Assembly: GCA_958295665.1 (NCBI GenBank) | Contig: OY282559.1 | Coordinates: forward strand, 255,196,461 to 255,260,460 | Length of the DNA: 64,000 nucleotides | Reading direction: 5' to 3' | Origin: Tipula vernalis | Taxonomy: Eukaryota; Arthropoda; Insecta; Diptera; Tipulidae | Shown here: positions 42,877 through 51,222 of the stretch, piece by piece | How positions within the stretch are numbered: the stretch's first letter is position 1 | Layout: each line of letters opens with the position of its first letter | Notes under the pieces: generated by a model | What the model was told of the DNA's origin: nothing | The model's database searches: none | Seen by the model: only the letters and a program-made list of their open reading frames with translations | Position numbers and translations under genes: made by a program

Positions 42877-43779
42877 TTACTGCATGTTTACTATTCTAAC
42901 CGCTGGTATCTCCCTTCTTTTCGTTTTACTGATAATTTCGCTCGGAGTTCTAACTATGGCTTCTGTGGGGACCTCGTGTTTAATTTTAATTTCTGTCGAG
43001 CTATTCTTCCTACACAACCAAAGAATTACACAGGCTATGACTACTCCTGTTATAATTCCTCCTATGATGAATTTGTAAACTTTAACTTCATGGTCCGTTC
43101 TGTTATTGATATGTGACCGTTCTGATTCTTCAACGTCTGTGGATAACTTATTTAACTTAATTTGTTCTTTAAGGAATTCTTTGTCGTAGTTTCTAAAATT
43201 AGCTACCTCTATCGTTCTAGGGACTGTGTGGGGTGAGATGCTATCAACCTGGAATTTACCTGTGTTGATTGTTTCTGGAAAAAATGTGCGGTTTGGCTGC
43301 ATTATTGATAATTGTTTGATTTTTGAGCCAGTGACCGGGAGAATAAAATCTTCTGAGATTACTTCACAGTCTTTCCTGAACGTTATAGTTCCTGAACTAG
43401 TTAATTCCACTATCTCTTCTGTTCTACTACATTTAATCTTTAACCTAATAATGCTACTGCTGGTGTATAACCAGGAATTACTATTAACCAATTTTGTTAA
43501 AGCGTTTTTATTGCTAGTTTCCGTTACTACACACTCTGGTGTATTGTGGAATGGATTATCGAATAGATTTAATAGGCAGTTGTTTGCTTTGTTTGTGGTG
43601 ATTTGGAGGATCCTGTTGAGGTCATATTTCTCCATTTTTAATGTTTTCCTCACACCTCCCCCTCTTCTCTTTATTTCCGGGGTTGCTTGGCTCTTTGGCG
43701 TGGGTTCTGATGATGAGAGTTCCCTTCTTCTTCTGTATTCCTCGATACTGATGATGCGTTTTGTTGGTCCTTCCTCCAT
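42877..43779 (-). CDS. Env-like third ORF with transmembrane segment
   Basis: A 300-residue ORF just downstream of pol, in the position of env in insect retroviruses. It has a basic Arg-rich N-terminus, a central region with cysteines and N-glycosylation-type sites, a helical heptad-like stretch (EFLKEQIKLNKL), and one clear transmembrane segment near residues 230-253 (IIGGIITGVVIACVILWLC). A 45-residue basic cytoplasmic tail follows. No signal peptide is visible at its own start, so it may be expressed from a spliced RNA or be truncated. It is shorter than typical insect env proteins. Sequence relatives were not recognised with certainty. Confidence 0.65.
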   Translation of the reverse strand: MEEGPTKRIISIEEYRRRRELSSSEPTPKSQATPEIKRRGGGVRKTLKMEKYDLNRILQITTNKANNCLLNLFDNPFHNTPECVVTETSNKNALTKLVNSNSWLYTSSSIIRLKIKCSRTEEIVELTSSGTITFRKDCEVISEDFILPVTGSKIKQLSIMQPNRTFFPETINTGKFQVDSISPHTVPRTIEVANFRNYDKEFLKEQIKLNKLSTDVEESERSHINNRTDHEVKVYKFIIGGIITGVVIACVILWLCRKNSSTEIKIKHEVPTEAIVRTPSEIISKTKRREIPAVRIVNMQ

Positions 43780-43804
43780 GATTCTGTTTGGGAGAAGACC
43801 AAAT

Positions 43805-46800
43805 TTAATCTTTCTTTAATCTATTGTTGTGAACGTTTTTTGCTTTTCCCTTTATGTCTATCAGGGTATTGTTCTGTGATAGTGCTTTTAATACTAAGTA
43901 TGGACCCAACCATATTGGATCTTGTTTGTTCTTTCTCATCTCGTTACGGAGCCAAACTAGGTCTCCCGTATTTACTTGGAAACACGTTGTGTTTTTATCG
44001 TACATTTCTTTTGCTTTGTCTTTCTTTTTAAGAATGTTCAAACGGGCTATGTGATGAGCTAGTCTCAACCGCGCTTTCAGTTCGCTGACGTAGTCATCAT
44101 AGTTATAAACTGGTTGTGGTTCTTTTTTTACTGCAGTAGGCACTATGGCTGGACGACCGAACAATAATTCGTAAGGTGTGAAATTCGTGCTGCAATGGGG
44201 TGTTGTGTTATACACAAACATTGCGTAGTGAACCATTTCATCCCAATTACTGTGGTCTGTGTCTGCGAAATTTCGCAGGTATTCTTTTAGTGTGCCATGG
44301 GATCTTTCAAGAGCACCATTTGTTTGCGGGTGAAAACTCGTAGTTGTCAAGTGTTTTATTTTTAACAACTTGCAAATGTTTTCGAATAGGTTACTCATGA
44401 AATTTGATCCCATGTCTGTTAGGATCTTTTCTGGTGCTCCTAATTTCGTTATATACTGTTCGCACAATGCTTTTGCTACTGTGTGAGCCTTCTCATCTGG
44501 GAGAGGTATGGCACCAGAAAATTTGGTCAAATCATCCTGAAATGTCAGAATGTATTTGTTTCGTGCATCTGTTACTGGCAAAGGGCCAACTATATCTAGT
44601 GCTACTCGCTGAAAGGGGTATTCTGACGTGTTTGTCAATACCAGAGGAACTTTTGTCCTTTTACTGGCCTTATTCCGTTTACATTTATTACATTTCTTAA
44701 CATGGTTTTTTACGTCACGCAGCATACCAGGCCAATAGTATTCCATACGAATTCTTTTATACGTCCTGAATACGCCTGCGTGACCACCTAATGGCAAATC
44801 ATGTTTTTCCCTTAGTATCTGGGCTTTGACACTCGGATTTGTAATTATTTGAACACTTCTTTGGTTCATGTTATTTTCTTTTGGAATCAAAATACTTGAG
44901 GGTGTGTGGGTTTCTAACGACTGGTTATATGATAGGTTAGTGGTCACTGGGGTTGCCAGGAGTTTTGACTGTGCTCTTGTGATGACACGTACATCTTCTT
45001 TACGTACTCTGCTGAGTGCATCTGCACCTGTATTGGTTTTACCTGGGACATGAATTACCGTGTAATCATATTCTGCCAGTTGTAATCTCCAATTTAGGAT
45101 TCTCTTTGATGCGTTTTTCAGATCACCGATTAAGGGTTTGTGGTCCGTTTTGATAACAAATTTTCGACCAAACAGATAAGGCCTAAATATCTCGACTGCC
45201 CACTTTGTTGCAAGCATTTCCTTTTCGATGGTCGAGTAGTTCCTTTCTGCTATTTTGAGTGAACGACTAGCGTAGGCAATTGGTAAATCATTTCCTTCAT
45301 GCATTTGGCTGAGGATAGCACCTACGCCGTAGTCGCTGGCATCAGTCGTTAGGATGAATGTGCGATTGAAATCTGGATATTGGAGGATTGGTGATGAAAT
45401 AATTTTGTTCTTCAGATAATCAAATGCGATTTGGCTCTTTTCTGTCCATTCAAATTTTATTCTTTTCTTGGTTAATTGGTGCAGTGGTTCTGCTATTGTG
45501 GAGAAAGCCGGGACGAACTTTCTGTAGTAACTGGTTAAACCGAGGAAACTTTTAGTTTCGCGCGTGTTCCGTGGAACTGGAAAATTTACGATGGCTTCCA
45601 CCGTTTTAGGATTAGGCTTAATGCCTTGTGGAGTAATTATATGTCCCAAATACTGTATTTCTTTACTCAAGAACTGACATTTTTCTGTCTGGATTTTCAA
45701 ATTGCTTCTCCTAAGCGTTGAGAAAATGTCTCTCAATTTATTATTGTGGTCTCGCAAACTTCTCCCATATATGATTACATCATCTAAATATACAAAACAC
45801 TTCAGGCCCTGTTGTCCTAACAACACATTGTTGATCATTCTCTGGAATGTGCTTTGGGAATTTTTCATCCCAAAAGGCATTCTTAAGAATTCAAAATGGC
45901 CAAAGTCTGTGCTAAATGCGGTTTTGTGCCTATCGAGTGGGTCCATTTCTATTTGATGGTACCCGTTGGCCATATCTAGCGTGGAAAAGTATTGTGAGTG
46001 TCCTAACTGGTCAAAAATGTCGTTAATTAAAGGGAGAGGAAACGAATCTCCTATTGTAGCTTCGTTGACTTTTCGAAAGTCTACTACTACTCTCCACTTT
46101 GGTTTCCCATTTTTGTCTGGTTTCTTTGGAACCACTAATAGAGGACTATTAAAAGGACTCGTGCTGTGGGTTATAATTTTGCCATCCAGCATCTTTTGTA
46201 CTTGAGTATTTACTTCTGTTTTAAGGGCTTGTGGGATTCGATACTGTCTTACATTAATCGGTGGCGTGTCATTGTGAAGGTTGACTTGATGCCTGACACC
46301 TGGCACACTTGAAAGTTTGTCGCCTTCGATGAAGAAGATGTCTGCAAACTCTCTGATTAACTCGATAATCGAGGTGGACTCTTCTATGTTTAAGTTTACG
46401 TCTAAGTTCGTAACAACTTGATTAATGATTAAATCATCTCTGTCTTCGAGATGTTGATTGTTTGATGGATAATGATCCAATTGAAAAATGTCGTAATGAC
46501 TAAGATTAGTGAGTTTTGGAACAAAGTTCTCAATTATCACTTCATGAGGGTTTGTGTTAACTATGCCGACTTGTGCTCGCAGCATTTTTGGTTGAATTAG
46601 ACAGTTACCGATGAACACACCTTGCATCAAATTTTCTGAATTGCATAGGTATGGATTATTTGTTGGAGTTTTAATTTGTACGATCACTTCTTCCCGTGGA
46701 GGTAGGCGTACATTTGTTGGGTTGTTTAGGAACTTGACTCTGTTTCCTAAAATGTTCAATTCTGACGTGCTGTACAGAATATCTACTTTATTTCCGTTGA

Positions 46801-47977
46801 GGAAATCTCTACCGAGTATTCCATCTTGTTCGATTGGGAACTCGTTTTTAACCACATGAAATGTTTGTTTTATTCTGAGATGTGGTGTGATGTCTACTTG
46901 TGTGGACACACATCCAAGAGTAGTAGTGGCTTCTTTGCCTATCCCTCGTAGCAGGACTTTGCTACTCTGGTCTATCGCTTTAGAATTTTCTATCATTCTT
47001 TGCTTAATTAGCGAAACTGAAGCACCGGAGTCTATTAGGAGTACTGATTCTCCGCTTGATGCTGCCAGTTTTAATCTCACTGTGTCATGCGTGAACTTGT
47101 GCTTTGACACTAGATTGATTTGATATGAATTTAATATTTCGGGAATTTCGTGAACTTCAGCGATAGTTGTGAATGGTTCTACTGGTGGCCAAATCTCATC
47201 TGTTTCTGGTAAACTTTCTTGGATGGGATTTGCTTGTGGCGGTACAGCAATGACTTTGCCATTTACTGCGGCCTTTTCTTGAATGTTTGAGGTAAAACTC
47301 AATTGTCTAACTGTTTCATTAGCTTTGGTGCTCTGTGGCAATGTATTTTTTTGGATTGGATTTGATTTTACTTCTGTAAATCTTCCTAGCTTATTTGGTT
47401 TGTTTTGTGTGGATATTCCTACGTTAGTTATTTTGTTTACTGGGGTCATTCCCGTTTGATTTACTTTGATTATCGGGGGTGTTCCCGCTTGATTTACTTT
47501 GATTATCGGGGGTGTTCCCGCTTGATTTACTTTGTTTATCGGGGGTGTTCCCGCTTGATTTACTTTGATTATCGGGGGTGTTCCCGCTTGAGTTACTTTG
47601 TTTATCGGGGGTGTTCCCGTTTGATTTACTTTGATTATCGGGGGTGTTCCCGCTTGAGTTACTTTGTTTATCGGGGGTGTTCCCGTTTGATTTACTTTGA
47701 TTATCGGGGGTGTTCCCGCTTGAGTTACTTTGTTTATCGGGGGTGTTCCCGCTTGAGTTACTTTGTTTATCGGGGGTGTTCCCGCTTGATTTACTTTGAT
47801 TATCAGGGGTGTTCCCGCTTGATTTAGAATGATTTTTTCGGATGTCCGTTGTATGTTTCCTGGTCGTTGATTATAGCCTTGATAAATTACGGGACTCGTC
47901 CGGACTACAGTTGATGCGGCTGTTGCTCGACGAGCCCATGCTCGTTTCCCTGTTGGACGACCGGTTCTTCCCTTATC
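43805..47977 (-). CDS. pol: Pol polyprotein: protease, reverse transcriptase, RNase H, integrase
   Basis: Open from 47977 in the -1 frame relative to gag; the first ATG is at 47449 but translation most likely comes by frameshifting. After the 11-residue repeats come protease (VLLIDSGASVSLIK), reverse transcriptase (WRVVVDFRKVNEATIGDSFP, FVYLDDVIIYG), RNase H (ILTTDASDYGVGAILSQ) and integrase. The integrase has an HHCC finger (HAGVF...CNKCKRNK), the DDE acids (RVALDIVGP, LTDMGSNF, NGALERSHG) and a GPY/F-type tail (PIWLGPYLVLKA). All catalytic residues that I can check are present and no stop interrupts. The order protease-RT-RNase H-integrase is that of Ty3/Gypsy. It ends 25 bp before the third ORF. 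Confidence 0.95.
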   Translation of the reverse strand, partial: DKGRTGRPTGKRAWARRATAASTVVRTSPVIYQGYNQRPGNIQRTSEKIILNQAGTPLIIKVNQAGTPPINKVTQAGTPPINKVTQAGTPPIIKVNQTGTPPINKVTQAGTPPIIKVNQTGTPPINKVTQAGTPPIIKVNQAGTPPINKVNQAGTPPIIKVNQAGTPPIIKVNQTGMTPVNKITNVGISTQNKPNKLGRFTEVKSNPIQKNTLPQSTKANETVRQLSFTSNIQEKAAVNGKVIAVPPQANPIQESLPETDEIWPPVEPFTTIAEVHEIPEILNSYQINLVSKHKFTHDTVRLKLAASSGESVLLIDSGASVSLIKQRMIENSKAIDQSSKVLLRGIGKEATTTLGCVSTQVDITPHLRIKQTFHVVKNEFPIEQDGILGRDFLNGNKVDILYSTSELNILGNRVKFLNNPTNVRLPPREEVIVQIKTPTNNPYLCNSENLMQGVFIGNCLIQPKMLRAQVGIVNTNPHEVIIENFVPKLTNLSHYDIFQLDHYPSNNQHLEDRDDLIINQVVTNLDVNLNIEESTSIIELIREFADIFFIEGDKLSSVPGVRHQVNLHNDTPPINVRQYRIPQALKTEVNTQVQKMLDGKIITHSTSPFNSPLLVVPKKPDKNGKPKWRVVVDFRKVNEATIGDSFPLPLINDIFDQLGHSQYFSTLDMANGYHQIEMDPLDRHKTAFSTDFGHFEFLRMPFGMKNSQSTFQRMINNVLLGQQGLKCFVYLDDVIIYGRSLRDHNNKLRDIFSTLRRSNLKIQTEKCQFLSKEIQYLGHIITPQGIKPNPKTVEAIVNFPVPRNTRETKSFLGLTSYYRKFVPAFSTIAEPLHQLTKKRIKFEWTEKSQIAFDYLKNKIISSPILQYPDFNRTFILTTDASDYGVGAILSQMHEGNDLPIAYASRSLKIAERNYSTIEKEMLATKWAVEIFRPYLFGRKFVIKTDHKPLIGDLKNASKRILNWRLQLAEYDYTVIHVPGKTNTGADALSRVRKEDVRVITRAQSKLLATPVTTNLSYNQSLETHTPSSILIPKENNMNQRSVQIITNPSVKAQILREKHDLPLGGHAGVFRTYKRIRMEYYWPGMLRDVKNHVKKCNKCKRNKASKRTKVPLVLTNTSEYPFQRVALDIVGPLPVTDARNKYILTFQDDLTKFSGAIPLPDEKAHTVAKALCEQYITKLGAPEKILTDMGSNFMSNLFENICKLLKIKHLTTTSFHPQTNGALERSHGTLKEYLRNFADTDHSNWDEMVHYAMFVYNTTPHCSTNFTPYELLFGRPAIVPTAVKKEPQPVYNYDDYVSELKARLRLAHHIARLNILKKKDKAKEMYDKNTTCFQVNTGDLVWLRNEMRKNKQDPIWLGPYLVLKALSQNNTLIDIKGKAKNVHNNRLKKD
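47450..47830 (-). repeat. 33-bp in-frame tandem repeat at the start of Pol
   Basis: Eleven to twelve units of 33 bp give 11-residue repeats of the form TPPI(I/N)KV(N/T)Q(A/T)G in the pol frame, between the frameshift site and the protease. Two unit variants, ATTTACTTTGATTATC and AGTTACTTTGTTTATC, partly alternate, suggesting amplification of a dimer. The units keep the frame open. The Pro/Gly-rich spacer has no known enzymatic domain. Confidence 0.95.
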
Positions 47978-49227
47978 TCATTGTCTTCTATGTAGTTAAT
48001 TCTTAATTTTCCTAAATTTTGGTTTATCTGTTCTACGCCACTGTTTCTTCTTGTTTGTGTTTTTACCGGATAGCCTGATGTGAGATTTCTTTGTGTGTAC
48101 ACCTCTCTTTGGCTGTTACTCGTAGGATTTCCTGGCTGGTAGTTCTGGTTTATATTTGGACCTTGTCCGAATCCCCGTTGTCCTGATCTATAGGCCGGTT
48201 GATATTCGTTTGGCATTTCCCTTGGTTGGAATGTGGCGTTACGGGTGTAGTTCCCTCTTCTCGTCCTACATTCTTCCATCGAGTGCCCTGGTCTTTTGCA
48301 GTAACTACAGAATTGAGCTTTGTGTTTTTGGTTATTTTCGGGGCAACTTCTGGCTACATGGCCTGTTTTCTCACAGAACTGACAAATCTCTATTTGCTGA
48401 TTTGGTTGTTTTGAAGCGGTTTTGAACTTATAGCAATCCTTTGCTATGTGACCTATTTTGTCACAAATTTGACACTTTTGTTTACTGAATCCATTCACCT
48501 TGTTTAAATCTTTTGCGTAACCCAATTGTCTCTCCAACTTATCTGCCATCACTATAAGCTCCCTTATGGGTGTCTCAGAAATCATTGTGAGGTGTGCCCT
48601 AATTATACCGTTATTTAAACCTCGTATAAAGGCATCCCTCTCCAGTGTTTCCAAAAATAGTTTTGGAAGTAAGTTGTCTTCTCCTAACTTCGCTCGAACT
48701 CCTGCCTCATAATCTAAGGCGTAACCTTGTACTCGAGCACCAAACTCAGAGCAGTCTTCCGACGCACCCTGGCTGGCTGTGTATAATCTGTTACTTAGGG
48801 ATTCGATTGAATGTGAGGGTAGGAATTTTTTGGTTATTATTATGAGTAATTCTTTTAAGTTTTTTACTTTGGCGTCCCTTATGATTGTATATGCTTTGCC
48901 TCGTAGGCGCAGCTTTATTTCTTCTAATAAAGTCACCATTTGATCCACGTTTGCGAAATCATCTCTTTGGCTGATGGTGGTACATGCATCAATGAAATAA
49001 TGCACCTCGCTACTGTCAACATCGTGTTGACCGTAGAAGATTGGTACTCTTCGTTCAACCAAAGTTTGAATTTCTACGTCTGTCATCACCATTTTTGCTG
49101 ATAATCTCTTGATTCTTCTAAAATAGGGTTTTCTAAATATTTCTAGTGGTTTCACTAGTGTTGTACCTGGATCGCTATTTAGCCTGTTTCTTGTTACGGC
49201 TCTATTTTCTGATTGCTCAATTTGCAT
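47905..49227 (-). CDS. gag: Gag polyprotein of the Gypsy element
   Basis: An intact ORF of 440 residues. The N-terminal two thirds are helical, capsid-like (SLSNRLYTASQGASEDCSEF, and RDAFIRGLNNGIIRAHLTMI in the region similar to the retrotransposon gag domain). Three complete CCHC knuckles follow at about residues 250-320: CQICDKIGHIAKDC, CQFCEKTGHVARSC and CSYCKRPGHSMEEC. The tail is Gln/Asn/Pro-rich. The product assembles the particle and binds the RNA. Its last 24 codons overlap pol, with a slippery heptamer in the overlap. Three knuckles is more than the one or two usual in Gypsy elements. Confidence 0.93.
   Translation of the reverse strand: MQIEQSENRAVTRNRLNSDPGTTLVKPLEIFRKPYFRRIKRLSAKMVMTDVEIQTLVERRVPIFYGQHDVDSSEVHYFIDACTTISQRDDFANVDQMVTLLEEIKLRLRGKAYTIIRDAKVKNLKELLIIITKKFLPSHSIESLSNRLYTASQGASEDCSEFGARVQGYALDYEAGVRAKLGEDNLLPKLFLETLERDAFIRGLNNGIIRAHLTMISETPIRELIVMADKLERQLGYAKDLNKVNGFSKQKCQICDKIGHIAKDCYKFKTASKQPNQQIEICQFCEKTGHVARSCPENNQKHKAQFCSYCKRPGHSMEECRTRRGNYTRNATFQPREMPNEYQPAYRSGQRGFGQGPNINQNYQPGNPTSNSQREVYTQRNLTSGYPVKTQTRRNSGVEQINQNLGKLRINYIEDNEIREEPVVQQGNEHGLVEQQPHQL
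47944..47950 (-). promoter_or_regulatory. -1 ribosomal frameshift site G GGA AAC between gag and pol
   Basis: In transcript sense the heptamer GGGAAAC is phased exactly as X XXY YYZ in the gag frame. It lies 12 codons before the gag stop and within the gag/pol overlap (pol frame is open from 47977). A hairpin GAGC-ATGG-GCTC, followed by a further CGTCGAGC that could pair alternatively, lies immediately downstream. Slippage by -1 enters the pol frame. All elements of a programmed frameshift are present; efficiency is unknown. Confidence 0.85.
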
Positions 49228-49559
49228 TAACTATACCTTGATTGATTACACAAAGCTAGTCTGTCCTAACACTTTTACTTATTGATTTAAACTTAATAAT
49301 TCGATTTCTTGTATTTAATAACGAATATAAATAACTCCTATGTATTTATTGTTCTAAACGGCAGAGAATTATAACGTTTGTCTTTTTAACTTTTGTTAAT
49401 GATTCTGTTTATTACTACAACGGTTGTTTCTACTGGGATTAATTTTACTACTAATGCGTCGAACGGAAACTTTGTTATATAAATGTGATTAACATTGGTC
49501 GTCTGTGAATTTACAACGGTTGTTTCTACTGAATTTATCTTTTCTACTAGTGCCTCGAA
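49228..49559 (-). other. Gypsy leader between primer site and gag
   Basis: Short untranslated leader. It contains two copies of a block with ACAACGGTTGTTTCTACTG (plus strand near 49418 and 49516) followed by similar sequence ending in CTCGAACGGAA or GTCGAACGGAA, a direct repeat of about 70 bp spaced about 100 bp apart. This may relate to RNA packaging or primer handling; no function is shown. Confidence 0.6.
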
Positions 49560-49583
49560 CGGAAGCTTAGTCTACAGCGCCAT
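49560..49583 (-). other. Primer-binding-site-like sequence
   Basis: One base after the 5' LTR, transcript sense reads TGGCGCTGTAGACTAAGC. TGG complements the CCA end of a tRNA, and TGGCGC is the start used by several insect Gypsy elements. The matching tRNA was not determined. Confidence 0.6.
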
Positions 49584-50807
49584 TGTTATATAAATGTGAC
49601 GTTTTATAGTCAATTTATATATTTATATAAATAGGGGTTAATGCCTACTTATACATTCACTAAACCTAAACTAACTAGAGCCTAAATACTGTTTATTTAA
49701 GGCAAGTTTTTAATGTTAGAGAATTTATAGATTCAACGATTCGAGCTTACCTCGGGTGGGGGCTATTACCGAATCGTGAATTTATTTATCTTTAGATGGA
49801 GAATGCCGCTAGGCACAGTGTTATTTGACTATTCGGATACCTTGAGCACCGCTAACAAAAGAAACACGTGCGTAGCACTTTTTGGTTCTTTTGAGAGTGT
49901 TCTCTCAAGGCCTGGGCGTTATTGGTTAGTTGTTGTAATACTTACTTCTTATATTCTGGATCTGGAAGATGATAGAAACTCCGCTTCTTGGTTTAATATT
50001 TTTTATTTAATATACTTGTTTCACTTTGACAATGTTGTGGTTTTGAGATTCAAGACTATAATAATTTTATATTTAATTTTGTAAACCTTATATACTAATT
50101 TTGTGTGTGTCTTTTGCACTAACAACAAAATTTCATTTCGGTCAATAAATTGGAAAAGTCATTTACCCATATCGTTATGAAGATTTGGGTTGTTATGTTT
50201 AATTGCATTTTTTATGCATTACAATTATTTCAAGTCGTATGACATTTATTTAGTTTATCGGTATGTTTTTTCTTGTGTCCCACATTTAATTGCTATTGGA
50301 CGATTTTCATATGTTGATAGTTAAATTTATTACATATTTTACTGATAGACCTTTTCCAAATTTATGACCTAAATTTTAATTAATTTTACATATTTTTATT
50401 ATTATGAAATATCTCATTACTTTGAATTTTGAAATTATGATCTACATTATTTATTTCCTTATATTCTAATACATAAAATTTACTACCGATCATATTTCTT
50501 TTTCTTTTCGTTCCATTGACCTATAATGTTATATATTACGATATTCCACTTTACTTTATTTTTATATTACAGACGGTTACTTAATTTCTTTATATGTTAT
50601 ATGTCTCGTATTTTCAAGTTCATCATTTTCAATTTGTTTTGGTAACTAACCTTAATATTGTATGTGTTATGTTTGATATTCATATTCCTGAATGTTTACT
50701 ATTTATTGTCGTATAATGATGGTCAGTGTCATTATACAATTATGTTAATTATTTAGATGTTGGGAAATGGTATTATTTCCTATGGGAAATGATGCCGTTT
50801 CACAACA
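49584..50807 (-). repeat. 5' LTR of the Gypsy element
   Basis: Same length as the 3' LTR and virtually identical. It would carry the promoter for the genomic RNA on the minus strand; I could not identify a reliable TATA box or initiator. Confidence 0.95.
49732..49780 (-). promoter_or_regulatory. Conserved bulged stem-loop in the 5' LTR
   Basis: Identical to the 3' LTR copy. In this position it lies about 150 bp before the end of the 5' LTR and so is likely to be transcribed into the leader upstream of gag. Confidence 0.75.
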
Positions 50808-50811
50808 AATT

Positions 50812-51222
50812 TTTCTAAATCATATTCGATGTATGTATGTTTAAATAAAAATTCATCAAATCAGATTTTAAATCGTGTGCATTGTCGGTTTTAATGTAAT
50901 CTGCGATTACTTCTTTTGAAATTACGTTGCTTTGAATTGAGACATCATTATTACAGTTTTGAGACAGTCAGATTTAATTTAGTTAATTGAACATCAACAT
51001 CGGTACTATCTTCCACTAACAAATAATTAATTATTTGTTTAATAATTTTCTGTATTAAATTTACTATTTTGCAACGATTAGTTTTATTTCGGAACAAAGA
51101 TTACCCACCAAATGACAGTTTGAACCTTTTCCGATATCCAAATGATTAATATCACTAATGTTTAACTTGTTTAAAGCCAAAATCAAACTTGGTAGGCTAA
51201 CAGAGTTCCGTTTTAGCTTATA
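50812..51222 (-). pseudogene. Possible upstream exon of MULE1
   Basis: Minus-strand reading gives NSVSLPSLILALNKLNISD and HLDIGKGSNCHLVGNLCSEI before stops. This looks like decayed protein but carries no motif that I recognise. It is the sequence that was joined to 40491 before the Gypsy insertion. Confidence 0.3.

Larger units (their letters stand above)
40492..50807 (-). mobile_element. Complete Ty3/Gypsy retrovirus-like element
   Basis: Minus-strand element of 10,316 bp with two 1224-bp LTRs, a primer-binding-like site, a polypurine tract, and gag, pol and env-like ORFs in order. A 4-bp target duplication AATT flanks it (40488-40491 and 50808-50811). The LTRs differ at one position as far as I can see by eye (41331 against the corresponding 50423 region, gcatt versus tcatt), so insertion was recent. 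No stop codon interrupts gag or pol. It sits 28 bp upstream of the MULE1 start codon. Confidence 0.95.
27464..51222 (-). mobile_element. MULE1: Mutator-like element, outermost layer of a nested stack
   Basis: Minus-strand transposase-like coding is found at 40463-40183 and continues at 29160-27464 once the hAT element (29169-40174) and one copy of its target duplication are removed. The Gypsy element (40492-50807) sits just 5' of the coding start, with flanking sequence resuming at 50808-51222. I did not find the MULE1 termini, so both outer limits are only the limits of sequence I assign to it. Confidence 0.5.

Noticed and set aside
43226..43819. 197-codon plus-strand ORF over the env-like gene
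   Set aside because: Shadow of the minus-strand ORF within an element whose other genes are all on the minus strand.
47405..47827. 140-codon plus-strand ORF of repeated GCSRLIYFDYR units
   Set aside because: It is the antisense of the in-frame 33-bp repeat in pol; a 33-bp unit stays open in several frames.
49585..50807. LTR region as a possible host gene promoter
   Set aside because: No host coding sequence follows on either side; it is simply the 5' LTR.
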